Assembly (NCBI GenBank): GCA_031255395.1
Contig: JAIRSQ010000089.1
Location: 1-14,029, forward strand
Source: Spirochaetaceae bacterium
GTDB taxonomy: Bacteria > Spirochaetota > Spirochaetia > Treponematales > Breznakiellaceae
DNA length: 14,029 bases
Direction: 5' to 3'
Positions within the stretch are counted from its first letter, which is position 1. Each line of letters opens with the position of its first letter. Positions 1-5,656 of this stretch are shown here, piece after piece. A program made the position numbers and the translations under genes. The notes beneath the pieces are model-generated. The model was not told the origin of the DNA, did no database searches, and worked only from the letters and a program-made list of their open reading frames with translations.

Positions 1-90
1 TTCGTAGACTGACAAATTCCCCGGAACGCGGGACATAGGGGTTTGTTACGCTTCGCGCGCAAAATAGCATGAATATTCATTTTATGAATT

Positions 91-124
91 AGGCTGTTCC
101 AAAACTGAAGTTTTGGAACAGCCT
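91..124. repeat. Perfect 34-nt hairpin (AGGCTGTTCCAAAAC stem)
   Basis: AGGCTGTTCCAAAACT is followed by GA and then by its exact reverse complement. This gives a 15-16 bp stem with no mismatch and a minimal loop. No T-run follows on either strand (CGAATAATT on the right, AATTCATAA on the left), so it is not a typical intrinsic terminator. It could be a dispersed palindromic repeat, a processing or attenuation site, or a weak terminator for the leftward nitroreductase gene. Confidence 0.6.
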
Positions 125-170
125 CGAATAATTTATACCTTACAAACTCCGAAAGCATGCCCATTAATCG

Positions 171-200
171 GGATTTTTTGCATGCATAGGCAAAAAATCC
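171..200. terminator. Possible hairpin downstream of nitroreductase
   Basis: GGATTTTTTGC (171-181) and GCAAAAAATCC (190-200) are exact reverse complements around an 8-nt loop containing ATGCAT. It sits about 57 nt past the nitroreductase stop codon. The stem carries A and T runs inside it rather than a GC stem followed by a T tract. Terminator function is only a possibility. Confidence 0.3.
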
Positions 201-256
201 ACAAGCGCAACAAGCCGCTATGGCCGCGCGTTTTCCCGGGGGCTGGCCTGTCGGCG

Positions 257-781
257 CTATTTTTTCCCGTAGGCGCCGTAATAGACCAGGGAAGAATCGA
301 AGCGTGTGGCGGGTTTTACAGGCGATGCGGGATAGCCGAAAGCAACAACGGAAAAGGGGATAATGTGGTCGGGAAGGCCGAATCTGGCGGAAAATGCGCT
401 AGTCCGGCTTTTGTCAGGATACCAGCCGAGCCAGACCCCGCCGAGGCCCTCCTCGGTTATCTGAAGGAGTATGTTTTCCGTAGCCGCCGAGAGGTCCTGT
501 ACCCACCATGAGTCGTCAGATGCCCCATCTTTCCCGAGCCGCGTGAGGTTGGCGCATGGCACTATGGCCGCCGCAGCTTTCGGGAGCATTTTGGCATAGG
601 GACTCATAGCGGCAATGTCTTTCCGATCTTCTTCGGACGTGATTACAATAAATTCCCATGGCCGCCGGTTATTGGCAGAGGGGGCTTCAAAAGCCGCCCT
701 TAAAACGCGGTCTATTTTCTCCGGCTCCACAGGCTTGGGCAAAAAACTGCGCACTGAACGGCGCTCAAAAATAGCTGACAT
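257..781 (-). CDS. Nitroreductase family FMN-dependent oxidoreductase
   Basis: A 174-residue protein of the nitroreductase fold. These are cytoplasmic flavoproteins that pass electrons from NAD(P)H through FMN to nitro compounds, quinones or other acceptors; the physiological substrate cannot be told from sequence. Visible family signatures are the N-terminal RRSVRSF (residues 7-13), which contacts the FMN phosphate, PSANNRRPWEF (about 34-44), and GLGGVWLG near residue 112, the usual glycine-rich FMN segment. Its length fits the small, single-domain members. The ATG at 781 is preceded by AGGAGG seven nucleotides upstream (positions 792-787), and a consensus-like promoter lies just before that. 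It appears monocistronic, with the repeat-bearing gap separating it from adk upstream on the same strand. Family assignment is firm; specific function is unknown. Confidence 0.9.
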   Translation of the reverse strand: MSAIFERRSVRSFLPKPVEPEKIDRVLRAAFEAPSANNRRPWEFIVITSEEDRKDIAAMSPYAKMLPKAAAAIVPCANLTRLGKDGASDDSWWVQDLSAATENILLQITEEGLGGVWLGWYPDKSRTSAFSARFGLPDHIIPFSVVAFGYPASPVKPATRFDSSLVYYGAYGKK

Positions 782-800
782 GGCTGCCTCCTACTGTATA

Positions 801-829
801 AGGATACGTTACTATGCCGTATATGTCAA
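801..829 (-). promoter_or_regulatory. Sigma-70-type promoter of the nitroreductase gene
   Basis: On the minus strand TTGACA (829-824, perfect -35) is separated by 17 nt from TATCCT (806-801, 4 of 6 to the -10 consensus). The predicted start near 794 leaves a 5' leader of only about 13 nt, just enough to hold the AGGAGG ribosome site. Confidence 0.55.
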
Positions 830-978
830 TTTAGCCCTTGGACTTTGTAGCGCTTTGCGTAAAAAACGGCAACAATTCTTATTTTAAAAACCATGATAAA
901 CTGTGGATATGGGATAGGGAATCATAAAGCGCCGCTTGGCAGTTCGCGGGGGTTGGGGGGTTGACGCGATACCGGCGC

Positions 979-1125
979 AATGAAGAATGAGCCCGCCGGG
1001 AGACGGGTTGCGAGCGTTCCCGGCGAGCGGGTCTGCCAGCGAATGAGTAGTAGGCCACGGTGCCGATTTGGCAGTTGCGAGTCGCCCAAAGCACCCGTCA
1101 TTGCGAGTCTGAAGGGCGAAGCGAT
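979..1125 (+). repeat. Mosaic intergenic repeat, copy A (partial)
   Basis: Two 7-nt units AATGAAG|AATGAGC (979-992) are followed by a small stem and TTGCGAGCG, then TGCCGATTTGGCAGTTGCGAG (1061-1081; TGCC pairs with GGCA) and a 30-nt module beginning CGTCATTGCGAG (1096-1125) and ending GGGCGAAGCGAT. The 30-nt module matches positions 13601-13630 at 28 of 30 positions, and the TGCCGAT...GGCAGTTGCGAGTCG block recurs at 13541-13563. Module order is the same as in copy C, so the two are the same element type. Confidence 0.75.
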
Positions 1126-1219
1126 ACGGCGAATGGCAGTTCTGTTCGCCGCGTTTATCTGGACTGCCCGTCCCGCTTTGCGGGGAAAGCATTTTGTATT
1201 TGGGCCGGATTTTCAGGCG

Positions 1220-1849
1220 TTACGGGCAGCAACGCTTTTTCATGTCCTCAAGGATGAGGCTGACATCCCGATTCGTGTCAATGACGGCCAGAAGCCCTTT
1301 TTTGCGGTAGTATTCTATTAGTGGGACCGTGAGTTCATTGTATGCCGCAAGCCGTTCCCTGATAGCGTCCGGTTTGTCATCGCCGCGCTCGTACAGTTCG
1401 CCGCCGCATTTGTCACAGACGCCCTCTTTTGTCGGCGGATTATACGTTTTATGCCAGATGCAGCCGCAACGCCGGCAAATTAAACGGCCGGAAAGCCGCG
1501 CTATCACGACGCTGTCGGGAACGTCAAAATATATCGTCCATTCAGTTTTTGCAAAGCCGTCCAGTGCCTCAGCCTGAGGCAGTGTCCGCGGGAATCCGTC
1601 AAGAATGTAGGAATCCTTCACATCGTCCGCTTCCAGCCGCTCCCGAACAAGGCTCACCGTCGTCTCGTCGTCAACAAGCAGCCCCTTCTCGATAACGTCC
1701 TTCGCCTTCAGTCCAAGCGGACTGCCCGCCGCAATAGCGTTGCGAAAAACATCCCCCGTACTAATGTGCGGAGCATGAAAAAACCCAGAAGCCTTCGCCG
1801 CCACAGTTCCTTTCCCCGCCCCTGGCGGGCCTAAGAAAACAAACTTCAT
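1220..1849 (-). CDS. adk: Adenylate kinase (zinc-LID type)
   Basis: Catalyses ATP + AMP to 2 ADP in the cytoplasm and sets adenylate balance. The 209-residue chain has the P-loop GPPGAGKG at residues 7-14, the AMP-site segment STGDVFR (30-36), DGFPRT (84-89), and a LID domain with the four-cysteine zinc knuckle C125-x2-C128 and C145-x2-C148, then DDKPDAIRERL. Zinc-type LIDs are usual in Gram-positives and in several other phyla. Length fits the family. The ATG at 1849 is 3 nt past the HAD gene's stop, and its ribosome site GAGGA lies within the HAD gene's last codons, so the two genes are co-transcribed and probably translationally coupled. The C-terminus ends in a Cys-Cys-Pro, slightly odd but not functionally interpretable. 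Assignment is secure. Confidence 0.97.
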   Translation of the reverse strand: MKFVFLGPPGAGKGTVAAKASGFFHAPHISTGDVFRNAIAAGSPLGLKAKDVIEKGLLVDDETTVSLVRERLEADDVKDSYILDGFPRTLPQAEALDGFAKTEWTIYFDVPDSVVIARLSGRLICRRCGCIWHKTYNPPTKEGVCDKCGGELYERGDDKPDAIRERLAAYNELTVPLIEYYRKKGLLAVIDTNRDVSLILEDMKKRCCP

Positions 1850-1852
1850 AAG

Positions 1853-2674
1853 TTACGTCCTCTTGTTTAGTATATACCGTTCGATTGTTCCGGCTACGCC
1901 GTCTTCGTCATTTGACCTTTCAGTAACGACATTCGCTATCTGTTTTACGCGTTCGTCGCCGTTCCGCATCGCAACGCCTAAACCCGACCAGCGTATCATG
2001 GCCTCGTCGTTCATCGAATCGCCAATCGCCATGACCTCCTCCCGCTCGACGCCCAGCATAGCGGACACTTTTTCCAGCGCGGCTCCCTTGTCCGTAGCGG
2101 GCGGAAGTATCTCAAGATAGTACGGCTTACTGGTAAAAATCGTCAGATCGTCGCCCGCAATATTTCGCAACAGCGCTTCTAACTGTCTTAACATCACGGG
2201 ATCGCCCGGAATGATCATCTTGTTGCAACCGTCCGCTATCATGTTCCTAAAATCCGGGGCGACTGTTTGCTCCATGCCGGTGAGCTTCTTCTCGTACATG
2301 GCAAACTCGTTTTCGCGTGAAACATAAAGCGTATCGCCCGCGCACAGTTGAACCGGAAAACCTTCCGCGTCCAACAGGTCGAAAGCGGCGAGCGCGGGCT
2401 TGGCAGGCAACGTAACGCTATGGATAATATTTCCGGACGCCGCTTCCTGAATGGCTGAGCCGTTATCGCATATCAAATAGTTGTTTTTTTTATCCAACGC
2501 GAGCAGTTTTACATAGCGCAACATATTGTTGTAATTCCGTCCAGACGCAAGCACAACGCTTATGCCCGCCGCGGCGCAACGTTTTATCGCCTTCCGCGTC
2601 CGGTACGATATGGTCAAATCTGTCCTTAGCAGTGTGTCATCAAGATCCAGCGCTATTAATCGTATGGACCGCAT
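1853..2674 (-). CDS. Cof-type HAD-IIB sugar-phosphate/nucleotide phosphatase
   Basis: A 273-residue haloacid-dehalogenase hydrolase of the Cof/YidA type, cytoplasmic and Mg-dependent, which usually dephosphorylates sugar phosphates, FMN or similar small metabolites; substrate here unknown. All four HAD motifs are visible: DLDDT at residues 10-14 (D10 nucleophile, D12 acid/base), LASGR with S44, K196 in the DKGAAL segment, and GDSMND at 218-223. The IIB cap lies between motifs II and III. It is the first gene of a two-gene minus-strand operon with adk. The ATG at 2674 has no Shine-Dalgarno sequence; instead promoter-like hexamers end 6 nt before it, so the mRNA may be leaderless. The gene is divergent from the secreted protein gene at 2789. 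Confidence 0.92.
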   Translation of the reverse strand: MRSIRLIALDLDDTLLRTDLTISYRTRKAIKRCAAAGISVVLASGRNYNNMLRYVKLLALDKKNNYLICDNGSAIQEAASGNIIHSVTLPAKPALAAFDLLDAEGFPVQLCAGDTLYVSRENEFAMYEKKLTGMEQTVAPDFRNMIADGCNKMIIPGDPVMLRQLEALLRNIAGDDLTIFTSKPYYLEILPPATDKGAALEKVSAMLGVEREEVMAIGDSMNDEAMIRWSGLGVAMRNGDERVKQIANVVTERSNDEDGVAGTIERYILNKRT

Positions 2675-2680
2675 AATATA

Positions 2681-2710
2681 ATAGTAAGTGAAAATGCCCT
2701 CCTCTGACTA
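2681..2710 (-). promoter_or_regulatory. Possible leaderless-type promoter of the HAD-adk operon
   Basis: Minus strand TAGTCA (2710-2705, 4/6), 18-nt spacer, TACTAT (2686-2681, 4/6), then 6 nt to the ATG at 2674. Both boxes are weak, so the case rests on the missing ribosome site and on the same geometry at other genes in the window. Confidence 0.3.
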
Positions 2711-2715
2711 GCGGG

Positions 2716-2743
2716 TTGCCGTTCCCCGCACCGCCGGCGGCAA
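2716..2743. repeat. Dyad in the divergent HAD / secreted-protein intergenic region
   Basis: TTGCCG (2716-2721) pairs with CGGCAA (2738-2743), and the palindrome CCGCCGGCGG occupies 2731-2740 inside it. It lies between two divergent genes and could be an operator or a transcript-end hairpin. No T-run follows. Confidence 0.35.
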
Positions 2744-2779
2744 TCATACAGAAACCGGAGTATTATGCCGATAAGATAT

Positions 2780-2784
2780 GGAGG
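2780..2784 (+). promoter_or_regulatory. Ribosome-binding site that decides the start at 2789
   Basis: GGAGG (extended to GGAGGT) lies 4 nt before the ATG at 2789. An in-frame upstream ATG at 2765 has no ribosome site and would put charged residues and this motif inside the coding region. The ATG at 2798 would have a 13-nt spacing. Confidence 0.6.
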
Positions 2785-2788
2785 TTCC

Positions 2789-3505
2789 ATGTTTTCTATG
2801 AAGATGCGAAAATTGCGCGCCGTCATTATTGCGCTTGCCGTACGCTCCATATTTATAGGGGCTTTGCATGCGGGCGACGTGGCGTCATTTGTGGATTTGG
2901 GATTTTCCGAAAACGGCGGAATCTATATGTTCGCTCAGTACGGCGTGGACGAGAGTACCTTGCGGCCCTGGTCGGAGTTGTTCATCGTTGATGTCGGGAG
3001 CAACGATTTTGTGACGGACGGGCGGCTCTCGTACAAACATGACAAACCTGTGGCGCTTGGGCAGGACGGGTCGGCGGCATTGCTACGCATCATATCGCGC
3101 AACGGCAAAATAATCCAAAAATACCGTTCAAGTTTCATGCGCCAGGGCATCCCGCTGTTTATATCGTTGGAAGACGTGCGCGATTCTGGCGGACAAACCA
3201 TAGATTTTAGGGATTTTGAGCGCGGAGTATACTATACGGCGGCGTTAAAAACCGCCGTCTACGGTTCCGACAGCAATATTCGCTCGTCGTTTTTCATCAA
3301 TTTTGACAGTCTCGCACGTAACGGCGCGAAAAAATCATACCTTGCGGGCAATCCTGATATAAGACGAGCGGGGGTAACGGCTTACAGCATTAAAAAAGCG
3401 ATTGTCAGTCCTGACAGGAACGCGATGATCCTTGTCATCGAAATGACGCTGCCGAGCGCGGACGGCGTCAATATTCGCTACATGATCGAAGCTCTGCGCC
3501 TCTAA
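2789..3505 (+). CDS. Predicted secreted protein, DUF2259-like
   Basis: From the ATG at 2789 the protein has 238 residues. It opens with a typical signal peptide: a basic N-terminus (MKMRKLR), a hydrophobic core (AVIIALAV..IFIGAL) and a likely cleavage after ALHA. The mature part begins GDVASFVDLGFSENGG and includes MFAQYGVDESTLRPWSEL and FIVDVGSNDFV. I recall this arrangement from predicted secreted DUF2259 proteins of Treponema and some proteobacteria; no function is established. No catalytic motif, lipobox or further membrane segment is visible. The repeated pattern of short aromatic beta-strand-like segments suggests a beta-rich periplasmic protein (inference). It has its own upstream region, divergent from the HAD gene, and is followed by a GC-rich dyad. 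The family label is from memory and moderately sure; the exported nature is firmer. Confidence 0.7.
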   Translation: MFSMKMRKLRAVIIALAVRSIFIGALHAGDVASFVDLGFSENGGIYMFAQYGVDESTLRPWSELFIVDVGSNDFVTDGRLSYKHDKPVALGQDGSAALLRIISRNGKIIQKYRSSFMRQGIPLFISLEDVRDSGGQTIDFRDFERGVYYTAALKTAVYGSDSNIRSSFFINFDSLARNGAKKSYLAGNPDIRRAGVTAYSIKKAIVSPDRNAMILVIEMTLPSADGVNIRYMIEALRL

Positions 3506-3564
3506 TAAACGCCGGTTCTAAAACGTAAAATAACTTTCCCATCGGCGGACACGTCAACTTCTCG

Positions 3565-3585
3565 CGCCGCGCTTCCAACGCGGCG
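3565..3585. terminator. GC-rich dyad between the secreted-protein gene and the sigma-54 activator
   Basis: CGCCGCG (3565-3571) and CGCGGCG (3579-3585) form a perfect 7-bp stem with a 7-nt loop. It is 60 nt after the upstream stop codon and just ahead of the putative promoter at 3588. No T-run follows (TATTGCGAA), so it may be a terminator or an operator. Confidence 0.35.
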
Positions 3586-3587
3586 TA

Positions 3588-3616
3588 TTGCGAATAAACA
3601 TACAATAATGTAATAA
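3588..3616 (+). promoter_or_regulatory. Possible leaderless-type promoter of the sigma-54 activator gene
   Basis: TTGCGA (3588-3593, 4/6), 17-nt spacer, TAATAA (3611-3616, weak), then exactly 7 nt to the ATG at 3624. There is no Shine-Dalgarno motif in the 30 nt before the start. TACAAT at 3601-3606 is a better -10 sequence but has no partner -35. Confidence 0.3.
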
Positions 3617-3623
3617 TAATAGC

Positions 3624-5246
3624 ATGCATACCGATATTCATTCACAAACGTCCGGTATTGACAGACAATATTCAGAAATATACGAACTCGAACTGCTTTT
3701 TGATATAGCCCGCACGCTGGACAAGCACGTCGAACTGCGTTCCGCTCTTGGGCCCGTTTTAAGCGTCATGGAACTGCGGGCGTCTTTAAAACACGGGATG
3801 ATAACGCTGCTAAACCGCGCTACAGGACTTCTCAAGATTGAGGAGGCTTACGGACTCAGTGCCGAAGAGAAAGAGCGCGGCGTTTACCGGTTTGGTGAAG
3901 GGCTTGTGGGCAGGGTTTTTGAGACCGGGATGGCGGTCTCCGTGCCGGATCTGTCGAAAGAGGCGCGTTTTTTGAACCGCGCGAGGAATCGCAAACGAGA
4001 GGACATGATAGGTGTGAGCTATTGCTGCGTCCCTATACGCGCGCCTGAAGGCGTCATAGGCACTCTGAGCGCGGAGCGGAGGCTCGGCAATTGTCCGGAC
4101 GGCACGGAACGCATGATGGCGCGCGACCAGTCTCTGCTTGAAAAGATAGCGTCAATCATATCAGATTCGGCGAAACTGCGGGAACGCATCATGGAGGAGC
4201 GTTACCGGCCTGACAACGCTTCGGACGGAACGTATCGGGCAAAAATCAATGCGGAACCTGCCTGCTTCCGGTTGGGACGCATAGACGCTGCCAGCGCGAT
4301 AATCGGCACAAGCAGCGCTATGCGGGATATGTACGCCCTGACAGCCCAAGTCGCGCCCACGGACGCTAACGTGCTGATAACCGGCGAAAGCGGCACCGGC
4401 AAGGAACTGGTCGCCGCCGAAATCTGTCGCCTTTCAAAACGGAACGACAAACCCTTCCTAAAAGTGAACTGCGCCGCCTTGCCGGAATCCGTAATCGAAA
4501 GCGAACTTTTCGGGCACGAAAAGGGAGCGTTCACCGGAGCGATAAGCCGTCGAAAAGGACGCTTCGAAATGGCGGACACTGGAACCATATTTCTTGACGA
4601 AATCGGCGAACTGCCGCCGCAAATACAGGTAAAGCTACTCCGCGTGTTGCAGGAACGGAACTTTGAGCGGGTTGGCGGCGCGCAGACGATAAAAATAGAT
4701 GTCCGTATAGTCGCGGCCAGCAACCGCAACCTTGAAGAAGAGGTTAAGGCAGGACGTTTTCGCGAGGACCTGTTTTACAGGCTCAACGTGTTCATGATAC
4801 ATTTGCCGCCGCTCCGCCAGCGCAAGAGCGACGTGATGCTGCTGGCTGACCATTTTACCGAAAAATATGCCGAAAAGAACGGCAAGCCGATAAAGCGCAT
4901 ATCCAGCCTTGCGATAGAGCTGCTTACGAACTACCATTGGCCAGGCAATGTTCGCGAGCTTGAGAACTGCATGGAGCGGGCGGTGATTCTGTCTAACGAC
5001 ATGGTTATACATTCGTACAACCTGCCGCCCAGCCTGCAATCCGCCGCATCAACCGATACAAAAATGACAACAACGCTGGACGCCGCGCTTTCGCGCCTTG
5101 AAAAAGAAATGATTATCGAGGCGCTGAAAAACAGCGAAGGCAATATGTCCGCTGCCGCCCGTCTGCTCGGCGTTACGGAACGCCAAATGGGACTGCGCGT
5201 CCGCCGCTACGGCGTGAACTGGCGCTCCTTCCGCAAGAACGGTTGA
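3624..5246 (+). CDS. Sigma-54-dependent activator with GAF sensor (NifA-like)
   Basis: A 540-residue enhancer-binding protein that would remodel sigma-54 RNA polymerase at -24/-12 promoters. Domains in order: an N-terminal GAF sensor (about 20-190); an AAA+ domain with Walker A GESGTGKE (254-261), the sigma-54-contacting GAFTGA loop (301-306), Walker B TIFLDE (321-326) and WPGNVREL (439-446); and a C-terminal Fis-type helix-turn-helix (about 496-530, GNMSAAARLLGVTERQ). GAF-AAA-Fis is the NifA layout, and automated annotation often says 'Nif-specific regulator'. I see no nif gene or -24/-12 promoter here, so the target is unknown. The interdomain linker (about 455-495) lacks the Cys-x4-Cys pair of oxygen-sensing rhizobial NifA. 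There is no Shine-Dalgarno sequence before the ATG at 3624, and no earlier in-frame start with one. Confidence 0.9.
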   Translation: MHTDIHSQTSGIDRQYSEIYELELLFDIARTLDKHVELRSALGPVLSVMELRASLKHGMITLLNRATGLLKIEEAYGLSAEEKERGVYRFGEGLVGRVFETGMAVSVPDLSKEARFLNRARNRKREDMIGVSYCCVPIRAPEGVIGTLSAERRLGNCPDGTERMMARDQSLLEKIASIISDSAKLRERIMEERYRPDNASDGTYRAKINAEPACFRLGRIDAASAIIGTSSAMRDMYALTAQVAPTDANVLITGESGTGKELVAAEICRLSKRNDKPFLKVNCAALPESVIESELFGHEKGAFTGAISRRKGRFEMADTGTIFLDEIGELPPQIQVKLLRVLQERNFERVGGAQTIKIDVRIVAASNRNLEEEVKAGRFREDLFYRLNVFMIHLPPLRQRKSDVMLLADHFTEKYAEKNGKPIKRISSLAIELLTNYHWPGNVRELENCMERAVILSNDMVIHSYNLPPSLQSAASTDTKMTTTLDAALSRLEKEMIIEALKNSEGNMSAAARLLGVTERQMGLRVRRYGVNWRSFRKNG

Positions 5247-5269
5247 GAAACGGCACAAAACAGCGGACG

Positions 5270-5595
5270 AATAAGGAATGAGCAACTAGTAATGAAGGAT
5301 GAGGATGGAGGATTGCGAGTCGGCTTTGCGGGCAGACTACGGCCTGTCATTGCGAGCGTGCGGCAAATTTGCCGAGCGAAGCAATCCAGTGCCGAGGCGG
5401 TCTTCGCCCGCTGGATTGCTCCGAGCGTAAGTTTTGGCTCCGTGTCATCGCCATCCTTCCATGCCGCCCGCTTCGCAGGCGAAGCGGCATTTGGGCTCGC
5501 AATGACGGCACCCTAGGGGCCTGACCCCTCGGCCGACTTGCAATTCCCACTCGCCAGCCTTCATTGCTCATTGCTCATTCCCCATTGCCCATTGC
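5270..5595. mobile_element. Nested palindromic MITE-like element, copy B (nearly complete)
   Basis: From the outside inward, left and right halves mirror each other. Outer: heptad array (5270-5311; AATAAGG, AATGAGC, AACTAGT, AATGAAG, GATGAGG, ATGGAGG) against the inverted array at 5561-5595 (TCATTGC twice, TCATTCC, CCATTGC twice). Next: ATTGCGAGTCGGC (5312-5324) against GCCGACTTGCAAT (5532-5544), 12 of 13 complementary. Next: GTCATTGCGAG (5346-5356) against CTCGCAATGAC (5496-5506), exact. Inside: AGCAATCCAG (5380-5389) against CTGGATTGCT (5411-5420), exact; also the palindrome CGGCAAATTTGCCG (5361-5374) and a CTTCGC/GCGAAG stem near 5470-5490. No transposase is encoded and no target duplication is obvious. 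It may be a non-autonomous mobile element or a dispersed structured repeat. Confidence 0.65.
5561..5595 (-). repeat. Five-unit heptanucleotide array (copy B, right side)
   Basis: Five perfectly phased 7-nt units: TCATTGC, TCATTGC, TCATTCC, CCATTGC, CCATTGC. Read on the minus strand they are the GCAATGA/GGAATGA type also seen on the plus strand at 5270-5311, 13513-13540 and 979-992. Phasing without indels suggests expansion by slippage or stepwise duplication. Confidence 0.8.
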
Positions 5596-5620
5596 GAAGC
5601 GCCGAAGCGGTGCCGGCATA

Positions 5621-5649
5621 TTGACACAAGAAACTTGAGCCGTTACACT
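5621..5649 (+). promoter_or_regulatory. Promoter of the STAS-pspA operon, leaderless geometry
   Basis: TTGACA (5621-5626, perfect -35), 17-nt spacer, TACACT (5644-5649, 4/6), then exactly 7 nt to the ATG at 5657. Transcription would begin at or next to the start codon. No Shine-Dalgarno sequence is present in the gap, which agrees with a leaderless mRNA. Confidence 0.55.
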
Positions 5650-5656
5650 TAATACT

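Larger units (their letters stand above)
1..256. other. Intergenic region with several inverted repeats, no gene seen
   Basis: No convincing coding sequence. The region lies downstream of the nitroreductase gene, which reads leftward and stops at 257. It contains four local dyads: an imperfect one pairing 12-22 (ACAAATTCCCC) with 38-46 (GGGGTTTGT); the 12-nt palindrome ATGAATATTCAT at 69-80; a perfect 34-nt hairpin at 91-124; and an 11-bp stem with an 8-nt loop at 171-200. Open frames running rightward through here continue antisense into the nitroreductase gene and lack a start context, so they were not called. Confidence 0.6.
782..1219. other. 438-nt intergenic gap with mosaic repeat copy A
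   Basis: No gene is supported. The left part holds the nitroreductase promoter. A G-rich stretch (GGGGGTTGGGGGG, 948-960) precedes repeat copy A. To the right, CCCGC/GCGGG (1172-1184) forms a short stem downstream of adk on the minus strand, with no following T tract. Short open frames here run through repeat sequence, lack ribosome sites and resemble no protein I know. Confidence 0.6.
5247..5656. other. 410-nt intergenic gap filled largely by palindromic element copy B
   Basis: The gap separates the sigma-54 activator from the STAS gene. Positions 5270-5595 are a nested palindromic repeat (separate entry), and 5621-5656 holds the STAS promoter. No protein gene is supported; short frames in both directions read through the repeat modules and lack ribosome sites. 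No classical T-run terminator follows the activator stop codon, so the hairpins of the element may serve that role. Confidence 0.65.

Noticed and set aside
113..511. Rightward open frame beginning in the hairpin at 91-124
   Set aside because: No ribosome site, and most of it is antisense to the nitroreductase gene.
948..960. G-quadruplex from GGGGGTTGGGGGG
   Set aside because: Only two strong G-runs are adjacent; the other GGG runs (911, 917) are separated by a long loop, so stability is doubtful.
884..1321. Short open frames within 884-1321 on both strands
   Set aside because: They translate repeat copy A and antisense adk sequence, differ in frame, and lack ribosome sites.
2765..2788. Earlier ATG (2765) for the secreted DUF2259-like protein
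   Set aside because: It would include the GGAGG ribosome site in the coding region and disturb the signal peptide's short basic start.
4202..4729. Long open frame antisense to the sigma-54 activator (and similar ones at 4635-5039 and 5049-5285)
   Set aside because: They lie opposite a clearly conserved AAA+ domain, have no recognisable protein features and no ribosome sites; explained by codon bias of the sense gene.
5270..5595. CRISPR array as an explanation of the repeats
   Set aside because: Repeat units are 7 nt and contiguous with no unique spacers of constant length, and no cas genes are present; the larger modules are inverted, not direct, repeats.
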